DNA from: Sphingobacterium faecale
Lineage (GTDB): Bacteria; Bacteroidota; Bacteroidia; Sphingobacteriales; Sphingobacteriaceae
Assembly (NCBI RefSeq): GCF_016746095.1
Contig: NZ_JAERTY010000004.1
Location: 1-64,000 of the forward strand
Direction of reading: 5' to 3'
DNA: 64,000 bases
The position numbers were made by a program, and so were the translations under genes. The notes under the pieces were generated by a model. It had not been told where the DNA came from and ran no database searches. It saw only the letters and a program-made list of their open reading frames with translations. Each line of letters begins with the position of its first letter. The first letter of the stretch is position 1. Below, piece after piece: positions 42,651 through 51,349 of the stretch.

Positions 42651-43373
42651 ATGATTCAAGTATTACATAGAGCATTAGACATATTGGAATTGCTATCGCG
42701 CAATATGGACAAAGAACATTCCTTAGGCGAAATTGCTACGCCGTTAAATCTTAATAGTGGGACTTGTTCAAATATCATTAAAACGATGATGAGTCGTGGA
42801 TATGTGGAGAAGAAAAAAGGCTATTTACTGGGCCGACAAGCCTATTATTTGACAAATAATTTTTCAAACGAAAAAGAGATCATCAAGGTAGCGAAAGGGC
42901 CAATGAAAAACTTAAGCAAAATACTTAAGGAAAGTTGTGTTTTATCGGTTTTAAAGAATAACTCAAGGAGGACATTATATAATAAGACTTATGTACAAGA
43001 GCTACAAGCAAACCCAGGAAAAGAACTCAATGCCTATCAAACAGCCACCGGTAAGCTATTACTTGCATATCTAGAGCCAGTTGACCGCAATGCTTTTATC
43101 AAGACCTATGGTCTGCCGGAAAATTGGGAAAATGTAAAAAGTGAACAGTCCCTGATATCGGAACTTCAAAAGATAAACAAATTGGGGTATGCGGTACATT
43201 ATACAGAAGCTAATATTGTAGGTGTGGCAATGCCAATTTTCCGTAAGGGACAAGTGATTGCAGGTTTAGGTATATATCTACCTGAAAATCGATATACTGA
43301 AAACATAAAGAACAAAATATTTGATAACCTCGCAGAAACAGCAAAGACTATAAGTGATAAAATGATTTTTTAA
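42651..43373 (+). CDS. IclR-family transcriptional regulator
   Basis: The N-terminal winged helix (VLHRALDILELLSR, HSLGEIATPLNLNSGTCSNII, MSRGYVEKKKGYLLG) is the IclR HTH. The C-terminal effector domain has NAYQTATGKLLLAYL, LNKLGYAVHYTEANIVGVAMPIF-like text and GLGIYLPENRY. IclR proteins control divergent catabolic operons in response to small acids. It faces the amidohydrolase-Sus operon across 132 bp and is the obvious candidate regulator of that operon. Confidence 0.85.
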   Translation: MIQVLHRALDILELLSRNMDKEHSLGEIATPLNLNSGTCSNIIKTMMSRGYVEKKKGYLLGRQAYYLTNNFSNEKEIIKVAKGPMKNLSKILKESCVLSVLKNNSRRTLYNKTYVQELQANPGKELNAYQTATGKLLLAYLEPVDRNAFIKTYGLPENWENVKSEQSLISELQKINKLGYAVHYTEANIVGVAMPIFRKGQVIAGLGIYLPENRYTENIKNKIFDNLAETAKTISDKMIF

Positions 43374-43629
43374 AATCTGATATGTGTCGGTATCGGGATA
43401 GGTCATTAAAATCAACGAATGAGCAGCAATTTTCTCCTATGATAAAAATGACTTCTTTGCAAAACTCTGAATCGGTCAGATTTGAAATAGACGGGATATC
43501 ATAAGGGTAAGATGGGCAATATAGCATATTCATAGTTCAAATTTTAGGAATAGCCGCAACACTATAAACTATAGATTGGTATACTATTTGGTATTTCTAG
43601 GTAATTTTTAAAATGCTAAATTTGCTATC

Positions 43630-44007
43630 ATGAGATTATTCGGTTATCTAATTGCCTTATCAAGTATAATTTTTCTCTCCTTTAACAGACAACAACATCC
43701 TCTGCACAGAGAATGGCAGTTGGTGGCCGAACGGATCACTCATTTTAACGCGGATCATTCTCCCTATGAGGAGGCTAAGGACAGGCTCGATTCGGTCAAG
43801 AATGTAAGGGTACAATTTCTGCCGGATGGTTCTTTTAAATCTCCCGAAGGTAATGGAAGCTATACGCTATCCAAAGATTCTATATATTTAAACCTTAACG
43901 GCAAAAAGACTTCGTTTAAATATGAATTAATAGATTCGAAGCTTACGATGGAAAGTCATATCAAGAGTGCTAAATATTTGGTTAGATCCAGACTTTACTT
44001 CGAATAG
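43630..44007 (+). CDS. Small secreted lipocalin-like protein
   Basis: The 125-residue protein has an N-terminal hydrophobic segment (LFGYLIALSSIIFLSF) without a lipobox cysteine. The body has the alternating strands and the W-x-L-V start (REWQLVAERI), then FLPDGSFKSPEGNGSYTLSKDSIYLNL, typical of lipocalin-like/DUF-type small periplasmic proteins. No close family is recognised. It is a single gene followed by R7. Confidence 0.5.
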   Translation: MRLFGYLIALSSIIFLSFNRQQHPLHREWQLVAERITHFNADHSPYEEAKDRLDSVKNVRVQFLPDGSFKSPEGNGSYTLSKDSIYLNLNGKKTSFKYELIDSKLTMESHIKSAKYLVRSRLYFE

Positions 44008-44136
44008 TAACTCTCTCCAAATAAAACGGCCTTAGGTAATAGCACCAATAAAGCTCGGCTTTTAGCCTTTTTGATCTTGATTGTGCCACTACCGCTCATC
44101 GACTATTTATTTTTTGTAATGCGATACACATCACAA

Positions 44137-44268
44137 CGTAACCTTTTTGTTAACAACAGGATATTAAATATTATCGGCATGAGAATTGCGATGATATCAG
44201 TATTCATAATTTAGGTTAATAATTGGTTAGTTAAGAATCCCTGAAGCTCCCCGCTTCAGGGATTTTTT
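44137..44268 (+). ncRNA. Dispersed RNA-like element, copy R7 (distant copy)
   Basis: The parts are CGTAACC, TTTTTG, N19, TATTATCG (44169-44176), CGGCA with TGCGA (pairs only with a bulged G), the core with few changes, and the perfect terminator stem with six T. The spacer between the boxes is unrelated to that of R1-R6 although its length is kept. It lies 15 kb from the other copies, outside the defence island. The rest of 44008-44319 shows no gene. Confidence 0.65.
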
Positions 44269-44319
44269 CTTTTAAAGAATTCAACTTATCATTATATTCG
44301 TTTCATAATTATTAACCCT

Positions 44320-46902
44320 ATGCAATTAATCAGAACCTCTGCTTTGGCAGTTCTTTTTATTTTCTTGCAAATCATTGGCTTTGCAAAATCACCATCGTTG
44401 ACCAAAGCTCCTGTTCCGGATTGGATACGACAGAAAGAGGTGCCATCTAAGATGCCTGATCTGGAAGATATAAGCGACGGTTATTATTTTGAATCTATAG
44501 AATATCAGGTCAATCTGTCGCTGCAGAGCCGATTTTACCGTACGGTAAAGGTTTTAACAGAAAATGCCGGTGCAGAAAACGCCGGACAGATACATATTAG
44601 TTTTGTACCGCAATACCAAACACTGGTCTTACATGAGCTGTACCTGCTCCGGGATGGTAAACGACTGGACCGTCTGAACCTGTCAAAATTTGAACTCTTA
44701 GCTTCGGAAACAGAACTGTCCCGCTCCATATATAATGGCACCTATTCGGCTTACCTACTGCTCGATGACCTCAGGAAAGACGATAAAATCGTAATGTCAT
44801 ATTCGGTGGTAGGCTTCAACCCTGTATTTGGCGGAAGATTTTTTGACAGCTATGTACTACAAGGTTTTGAACCTACCGGTGCACTGCATATTAATTATAT
44901 TGTACCAAAGCAACGTAAGCTCTATTTTAAAACGTTTCTGGGAGCCGACTCCCCTAAGGAAAAAGATCTAGGTACGGCGATCAGCTACTATTGGGAAATG
45001 CCAAGTACTACGCATGTAGCTTATGATTTCAATACGCCAATATGGTACCCCACAAGACAACGTATGGAGTGTTCGGAATTCGAGAAGTGGTCCGATGTCG
45101 CTAAATGGGCGGATGATGTCAACCCAATCCCTCTACCGGCTGCAACAGGAAAGCTACGTGAATTTGCAGATCAGCTGTGGCTCAAAGCAAAAAAAGACTC
45201 TATTGCCTATGTAAAAGAAGTAGCAGATTTCGTGCAGAATGAAATCCGTTATATGGGCGTTGAAGTCGGTGAATATTCGCATCGGGCTAATGAACCTGAA
45301 AAAGTATTTGCACAACGCTACGGCGACTGCAAAGACAAGTCAGTATTAATGGCGACAATGCTGAAGCACAGGGGAATTAAAAGTAGGCTCGTCCTGGTAA
45401 ATTCCTGGGAGGAGTATAATATGGAGACTTATCTCCCCTCGCCAAATGCTTTCAACCATATGGTACTGTATTTTATATTGAACGATCGCGGGCAATATAT
45501 AGATCCTACCATAACTAATCAGGGCGGAAATATACGCGATAGATATTTTCCTTTTTATGGTAAAGTACTACACGTACAGCCTGGGGGGAAAATGTATGAC
45601 ACGGAAAAAATAGTATCAGGCAATACACGTATTGAAGAGCGGTTCCACATTCAAAAGGATGGTACTGCGATCTTGGATGTACTCACTATATATACTGGAG
45701 CAAATGCAGAAAATACACGTTCCTATTTTAAACAGACAGCCAAAAACCAAATCGAGAAATCGAATATCGAATATTACCAGAAGCTTTATAAACAGGTAAA
45801 GAAACGGACTCCTCTTCATCTAGAAGATGATATTGCAAATAATGTATTTCGTGTAAAAGAATCTTATACTATTGACAAGATAATCGAGCTTGATCCGACA
45901 ACAAATAGATCTACGGTATATGCCTACGCATCAAGCTTAAGCCTTTATATTCCGGAGATCATCGAGCCTCGCACAACGCCGATCGCTCTGAGCTATCCTT
46001 TGGCTCTAGAACATGATGTGTATATCATAAATCCAAATTCTGTAAATGTACCTGCCCTAAGCGAGAATATCTATGAGTCCAGAGATAGTTATTATTTTGG
46101 AAAAAGTATCACAACAAATAATGATACACTGAAGGTGGCATTCCGATTAGGTTTTCACGATACGCATGTAAAGGTGGATCAGGTAGATGAATTTATGTCG
46201 GATTTTTCGGACTTGAACAACATTTTTACCTGTGCAGTGTACATGGATGATGATGGTTTTGTGACCGGATCTAACACTCAAAATAAAACTAACTGGTGGG
46301 CAGTATCGATATTTTTAGTGTTACTAGCCTTATTCACCTGGCTCACTATTAAATACTACCATAAAAGAAGTGCCTCCTCCGTAATATATCTCTATGATAA
46401 TGCGGAGTATGATGCAGTAGGTGGATGGTTGATTTTGTTAGCCCTCGCTTTGTTTGCAAGTCCTTTGCGTGTTTTCTTCAACTTAATGGTGCCCTATATG
46501 TTTAGCTTACAGGTATGGAATACATTTGGATACTATACTGAAATGTCTAAAACCTTATTAAGTGCCCTTCTCGTCTTTGAATTTGTAATAAACACGCTGA
46601 TATTCTTTCTCTCCTGTTATTGTTTCTATCTGTTGATAAAACGACGGGACATATTTCCTCAGACTTTGCTGGCACTGCTCCTGCTACAGATTGTCTTTAC
46701 TATTCTGGATACGGTGGCTGCTTCGGTTCTATTTTCGAAACCACCGGAAACATTCAGTGAGTACGCCGAAATATTCAGGACTATTATCTTTGGCATCATA
46801 TGGATTCTGTATCTATTGAATTCTACCCGGGTAAAAGGTACATTCGTGGTAAAGGCTAATGATAAGGTAGAAGTATTACCAACCGAGGATATTAGGCCAT
46901 AA
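44320..46902 (+). CDS. DUF3857/transglutaminase-like membrane protein
   Basis: A signal peptide is followed by a DUF3857 domain (EYQVNLSLQSRFYRTVKVLT, YSVVGFNPVFGG). A transglutaminase-like core follows with the catalytic cysteine in RYGDCKDKSVLMA near residue 336 and a His in FNHMVLYF. After a first membrane helix near residue 660 the last ~190 residues hold several hydrophobic spans beginning GGWLILLALALF, like DUF2569. Function is unknown; such proteins are common near Bacteroidota secretion and surface genes. It is monocistronic, between R7 and a bidirectional terminator. Confidence 0.78.
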   Translation: MQLIRTSALAVLFIFLQIIGFAKSPSLTKAPVPDWIRQKEVPSKMPDLEDISDGYYFESIEYQVNLSLQSRFYRTVKVLTENAGAENAGQIHISFVPQYQTLVLHELYLLRDGKRLDRLNLSKFELLASETELSRSIYNGTYSAYLLLDDLRKDDKIVMSYSVVGFNPVFGGRFFDSYVLQGFEPTGALHINYIVPKQRKLYFKTFLGADSPKEKDLGTAISYYWEMPSTTHVAYDFNTPIWYPTRQRMECSEFEKWSDVAKWADDVNPIPLPAATGKLREFADQLWLKAKKDSIAYVKEVADFVQNEIRYMGVEVGEYSHRANEPEKVFAQRYGDCKDKSVLMATMLKHRGIKSRLVLVNSWEEYNMETYLPSPNAFNHMVLYFILNDRGQYIDPTITNQGGNIRDRYFPFYGKVLHVQPGGKMYDTEKIVSGNTRIEERFHIQKDGTAILDVLTIYTGANAENTRSYFKQTAKNQIEKSNIEYYQKLYKQVKKRTPLHLEDDIANNVFRVKESYTIDKIIELDPTTNRSTVYAYASSLSLYIPEIIEPRTTPIALSYPLALEHDVYIINPNSVNVPALSENIYESRDSYYFGKSITTNNDTLKVAFRLGFHDTHVKVDQVDEFMSDFSDLNNIFTCAVYMDDDGFVTGSNTQNKTNWWAVSIFLVLLALFTWLTIKYYHKRSASSVIYLYDNAEYDAVGGWLILLALALFASPLRVFFNLMVPYMFSLQVWNTFGYYTEMSKTLLSALLVFEFVINTLIFFLSCYCFYLLIKRRDIFPQTLLALLLLQIVFTILDTVAASVLFSKPPETFSEYAEIFRTIIFGIIWILYLLNSTRVKGTFVVKANDKVEVLPTEDIRP

Positions 46903-46970
46903 ACTGATCCATGAAAGCACTGGTTGAAAACCGCATAGTATATTAAGATCAGGATAGACAAATCGATAAA

Positions 46971-47002
46971 ATACAGGATTACCGGGGAGTGTAATCCTGT
47001 AT
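46971..47002. terminator. Bidirectional terminator
   Basis: ATACAGGATTAC and GTAATCCTGTAT form a perfect 12-bp stem with an 8-nt loop. It lies between the convergent ends of the DUF3857 gene (46902) and the M16 peptidase gene (47015). Confidence 0.75.
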
Positions 47003-47014
47003 CAAGTAGATGGC

Positions 47015-49867
47015 TTAATCTACCGACTCGGGCATTAAAATAAATTCTATTAGATTTTCTCCGCCCGTGTATTGTTTAGCAGCCGATTGTATGCTGTGGA
47101 TAGTTACGGTATCCAGAAGCTGTATTTCCCTCAGCTCCTCATCCGGTACATCACGCTGCATATACTGTTCGCGTAGATAATATACCCACCAGACATTACT
47201 TTCTATCTGCATCTCCTTCATCCGTTGTTGAGCCACTTTGAATTTGTGAAGCTCCGTGGCGGTCGGCCCATTCTCTTTCAAATTGGTGATCTCCTCTATG
47301 CTTGCATCAATAAGGTGCCTTACATTATCGGGTGCACAGTTAAAACTGATGGTTATACTATATCCGGCCTTCGGAATATTAGTATAAGCTACACTTACGG
47401 TGGGCGTATAGACACCATTTTCCTGCGCTCTAAGCCGATTTAATATCCGGTAATTAATCACCTCTTTCAAGGCCTCGAGCTGCATATTTGCTTCGGCAGA
47501 GTAGGTATAATTTCCACTGTACACCAACTGCACACGGCTCTTGTCCTCTATACCCTTATGTATGATTTTGCGGATTTTTCCGGACGGTATTCTGAAACCT
47601 GCATCTATATAACTTTCTTTTCTGTGCAGCGCAGGTAGAGCACCTAGGTATTTTTCGACCAGAGGAATTGTTTCAGCAGCGTCTAAGGCACCCACCAGAA
47701 CAAACGTAAAATCACTTGCATCAGCAAATCTATCTTTGTAAAACTGATAGGCATCATCCATCGAAGCATCCCTTAAATCGGTGAGTCCATTTTTGGTTTT
47801 ACGGGGATTATAATTGTTCAACACGGCTATAACGGTATCCTGAAATACCTGTGTGGGATTTAACGCTCTATTGGCCATACTCGCTTGATGCTGTGAAATC
47901 GTGGAAGACCAAGCGATAGAATCTTTACGCGGCTGGGTAAATAACAGATAGATAAGCTGCATGGCAGTTTCCAGCTCGGCAGGGGAAGAATTGCCACTGA
48001 CACTTTCAGTAAACTCGCTGATAGCGCTGGAAACATTGACAGAGCGACCGCTCAGTACCTTATTCAACTGCCCCTTTGATAAATCACCAATACCACTGCG
48101 ATTGACAAAAAGTGCAGCCACAGAAGCCGAAGAATAAATAGAATCAGGAGCATGGGATGTACCACCATAGCTATAGCCGTTGATAATAATCTGATCATTT
48201 TTAAAAGGAGTAGGTTTCAAGATCACTTTGACTCCATTTGTGAGTATAAGCTCTGTGACGCCAGTTTTCGGATTTTCCTTTTTTAAACTCACCTGGCCAC
48301 CTAATGGAATCTTTCTGAGCAAAGGCGTAGTTACTATATTATCCTGATAAGGGGTTATGCCCTCGCCCGCGGTATTGATCCAGCTGAGCAACATTGGTTC
48401 ATCCGGCAATAGATCCTTATCTTTTTCCGGTGCTTCCACAATGACTATTCGATTGTCCGTCTGATTTAAAGCCACAATCAATGCGTTCAATTCTGCTATA
48501 TTAATATATTGAAGGTTTTGCTTAATGAAATTATATTCGTAATCAATCCCTGGAATGGCGGTTCCTTTTAAAAAGTGTGCAACATATTCATTGACATATC
48601 TGGACGAGTTATTCTTATTTTTTTCTTTCCATTGTCGTTCTATCGTGTTGAGCAAAGATGTTTTTGCTCTTTGAAGCTCCGTTTCCGTAAAACCGAATTG
48701 AATAGCCTGTTCATTGATAGCGAGTATCTGCTTGGTGGCTTGCTCAAGTTGCCCAGGCTTGGCGGTCACCGCTATAGTAAAAGCATCAATATCCGCGAGG
48801 AAATTTCCATAGCCAATAGACCCGATTAACATTGGTGGATTTTCTTGCTGTCTCCATTCGGCTACTCTACCTCCCAACATGCGATTCAAAAGACTTCTGG
48901 CGATGGATTTTCTCAGATCTTCCGCCGTTTTTATTGGCGTACCCTGATGACGGACAATCATCTGAAATCTGGTACTCGTCTGCTCAGGATCGGTAATAAC
49001 CTTGACCTTGGTGGACAGACTCGGAGGAATAGAATAGTTAACTCTCGCTCGCTCGCTTTTAGGATTTTTGAGTTTGGAGAAATTTTTCTTGATCAGGTAT
49101 TCTACCTGTACCGGATCGAAATCTCCTACCGCAATAACAGCCTGCAAATTGGGACGATACCAATCCTTGTAAAACTGCTTTATGACATCAGGCTTGAACG
49201 TTTTCAATATTTGCTCTGTACCTATTGGCAGACGGGCAGCATAATGTGAATCATTCAGAAGTAATGGAAGGGCTTGCTGCTTAACCCGTTCAGCAACGTT
49301 TTTGCCCCTGGAGCGCTCTTCTTCCAGGATTATCCCACGTTCTCTATCGATAGCATCTTCGTCAAACGTCACCAGTCCTGCCCAATTGGCCAATATACTG
49401 AAACTCTTTTCGAAAACCTGTAAATCATCCGTAGGAAGAGGCAGTTTGTAGATCGTCTCATTGAAAGAGGTAGATGCATTTACATCTGCTCCAAATTTCA
49501 CTCCTGCTTGTTGTAAATAGTTGATAAGCTCATTTTTTGGAAAATCACGTGTGCCGTTGAATGCCATGTGTTCTGTAAAATGAGCCAGGCCCAATTGATT
49601 ATTATCCTCCATAAGCGAACCGACATTTACTACCAAATTTAATAAGGCTCTTTTAGAAGGTTCTGTATTTTTACGGATATAATAAGTCAATCCATTGGCT
49701 AGTTTGCCTATTTTAACGTCGGAATCTACAGGCAGCAATGATTGTGCAGCTATAGACTGCTGGCTCGCATTTTGAAACTGCACTGCTCCAACCTCTGCTG
49801 TCCGCTGCGCCAGTGAAGGCGTAGCAAACAGCAGTGTTAATGCAGGTATTAAAAATCGAATTGTCAT
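47015..49867 (-). CDS. M16 (pitrilysin-like) zinc metalloprotease
   Basis: The 950-residue protein has a signal peptide and two M16 repeats. The inverted zinc motif HFTEH is at residues 96-100, with the distal glutamate in RGIILEEERSR. The C-terminal repeat lacks a zinc site, as usual. It is expected in the periplasm or at the outer membrane, cutting peptides. It lies 7 bp downstream of the SusD gene, so the SusCD pair probably imports peptides or a peptide-linked nutrient. Confidence 0.88.
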   Translation of the reverse strand: MTIRFLIPALTLLFATPSLAQRTAEVGAVQFQNASQQSIAAQSLLPVDSDVKIGKLANGLTYYIRKNTEPSKRALLNLVVNVGSLMEDNNQLGLAHFTEHMAFNGTRDFPKNELINYLQQAGVKFGADVNASTSFNETIYKLPLPTDDLQVFEKSFSILANWAGLVTFDEDAIDRERGIILEEERSRGKNVAERVKQQALPLLLNDSHYAARLPIGTEQILKTFKPDVIKQFYKDWYRPNLQAVIAVGDFDPVQVEYLIKKNFSKLKNPKSERARVNYSIPPSLSTKVKVITDPEQTSTRFQMIVRHQGTPIKTAEDLRKSIARSLLNRMLGGRVAEWRQQENPPMLIGSIGYGNFLADIDAFTIAVTAKPGQLEQATKQILAINEQAIQFGFTETELQRAKTSLLNTIERQWKEKNKNNSSRYVNEYVAHFLKGTAIPGIDYEYNFIKQNLQYINIAELNALIVALNQTDNRIVIVEAPEKDKDLLPDEPMLLSWINTAGEGITPYQDNIVTTPLLRKIPLGGQVSLKKENPKTGVTELILTNGVKVILKPTPFKNDQIIINGYSYGGTSHAPDSIYSSASVAALFVNRSGIGDLSKGQLNKVLSGRSVNVSSAISEFTESVSGNSSPAELETAMQLIYLLFTQPRKDSIAWSSTISQHQASMANRALNPTQVFQDTVIAVLNNYNPRKTKNGLTDLRDASMDDAYQFYKDRFADASDFTFVLVGALDAAETIPLVEKYLGALPALHRKESYIDAGFRIPSGKIRKIIHKGIEDKSRVQLVYSGNYTYSAEANMQLEALKEVINYRILNRLRAQENGVYTPTVSVAYTNIPKAGYSITISFNCAPDNVRHLIDASIEEITNLKENGPTATELHKFKVAQQRMKEMQIESNVWWVYYLREQYMQRDVPDEELREIQLLDTVTIHSIQSAAKQYTGGENLIEFILMPESVD

Positions 49868-49873
49868 ACTTTA

Positions 49874-51340
49874 TTACTGATTATTTGGCATTCCCTGATT
49901 CGCGTTAATTACGCTCTGTGGGAAACGTATGGCCAGCCTCTCTGGCCGTAATGTATAGGTAGTAGTCTCTCCGGTCGCTGCTACATATTTATGTCTGTAA
50001 GGAAGATTGTCCGCAAATAATGGATCGCGGTACAAGCGACGCATATCGAACCAGCGATACCCCTGCATAGCCAATTCTCTTTGACGCTCCTCGATAACAA
50101 AGCGGATCAATTCATTCTGATCTGTCGCCCCTACTGCCACACTACCTGCTGGCATTCTATTTTTGCGCAACATTTCTAAATCCGCCTTGGCTCCTGTGAG
50201 ATCTCCTGTCCGGGCCTTGCATTCTGCACTGATCAGATACATTTCGGCCAGACGCACGCCATATTGAGTATTGTAAAAACCAATGGCACGCATCGGTGCC
50301 GGCCTCCCTGCCGGATTGGGTGAAGCAATGCTCCCTCCTCCATAGGGTTGATTGGAAAAAAGCTTAAGTCTCATATCATTAGCTTCGTATAAAGCCGCGG
50401 TCTCGTCGGATAGGAGAATATCTGCACCATTAAGGGACCAACTGTTGTTAAAACCCCGGTCGAGTAAGGTTTCTTCATGTAGATCCCCGGAAGGTACACC
50501 GCCCAAGTAAGTTTTGGGTGTAGTGTTTTTATTATATCCCCATGTGCCGCCTTCTGCCAGCGTCTTATTAAAGTCGTATAATGCCACCGTAAAGTTTGTC
50601 GGAAGATGACTAAACGCATTATTGACCTGAGTAAGTCCTTCGTCAAATTTTCCCATAAACATATATACCTTAGCAAGAATAGCTTCGGCAGCCGCTTTAG
50701 ACATCCTTACGCGGGCGGCCGATTGTGGTGGTAACTCTTCAATTGCTTTTTTCAGATCGTCTATTATAAAATCATAGACTTCGGCTACCGAAGCACGCTT
50801 AAATAGAGTTTCGGCAACATTGGCTTCTCGGATAATAGGATAGCCTAGATCTGTTGCTGATGTAGATTCATCGTAAGGTAGACCAAAGAAATTGATCAAT
50901 AAAAAATAAGACCAGGCCCTGTTGGCACGGGCCTCTGCCCGTAGTTCTTTTTTAAACTGTTCTGATCCTCCATCTGAATCCATGACCTCTTCTATTATCT
51001 TGTTGTAGATATAAATTTTGGGCATCAATAAGCTCATCTCTGAAGCATTGTCATCAGGTTCGTAAACATCATCTTCCCATCTGAAAAAACGTTGGGTCCT
51101 TAAGGTCGCTTTGGCGTAAAGTGGATCGACAACAATCGCATCGTCTCCCATAATAACAGCCGAGGTCGGTAAACCAATCCGGATTGCCCCCCAATTGAAC
51201 ATAAGGTCATAATCCGAGGTTTTGGAAGCGATGAGTTTACCCTTTGGATTAACTTCTAGAAAGTCATTTTTACAGGCACTTAGTGTGGCGAACATCGTAA
51301 GCGCTAGTACGATTTTATTTGCAAATAATAGCTTTTTCAT
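49874..51340 (-). CDS. SusD/RagB family lipoprotein
   Basis: The lipobox is TLSAC followed by KNDFLEVNPKG. The helical SusD core has KKELRAEARANRAWSYFLLINFFGLPYD and the conserved C-terminal blocks VRLAEMYLISAECKAR and ERQRELAMQGYRWFDMRRLYRD. It pairs with the SusC homologue whose gene ends 10 bp upstream. It is short (488 residues) compared with glycan-type SusD, as is common in peptide-type systems. Confidence 0.88.
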   Translation of the reverse strand: MKKLLFANKIVLALTMFATLSACKNDFLEVNPKGKLIASKTSDYDLMFNWGAIRIGLPTSAVIMGDDAIVVDPLYAKATLRTQRFFRWEDDVYEPDDNASEMSLLMPKIYIYNKIIEEVMDSDGGSEQFKKELRAEARANRAWSYFLLINFFGLPYDESTSATDLGYPIIREANVAETLFKRASVAEVYDFIIDDLKKAIEELPPQSAARVRMSKAAAEAILAKVYMFMGKFDEGLTQVNNAFSHLPTNFTVALYDFNKTLAEGGTWGYNKNTTPKTYLGGVPSGDLHEETLLDRGFNNSWSLNGADILLSDETAALYEANDMRLKLFSNQPYGGGSIASPNPAGRPAPMRAIGFYNTQYGVRLAEMYLISAECKARTGDLTGAKADLEMLRKNRMPAGSVAVGATDQNELIRFVIEERQRELAMQGYRWFDMRRLYRDPLFADNLPYRHKYVAATGETTTYTLRPERLAIRFPQSVINANQGMPNNQ

Positions 51341-51349
51341 AATTTCAAG

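Noticed and set aside
17800-44268. The dispersed element as integron attC sites or a retron
   Set aside because: It lacks the paired R'/R'' boxes and the long imperfect palindrome of attC, there is no integrase or reverse transcriptase, and the promoter and terminator layout explains it better.
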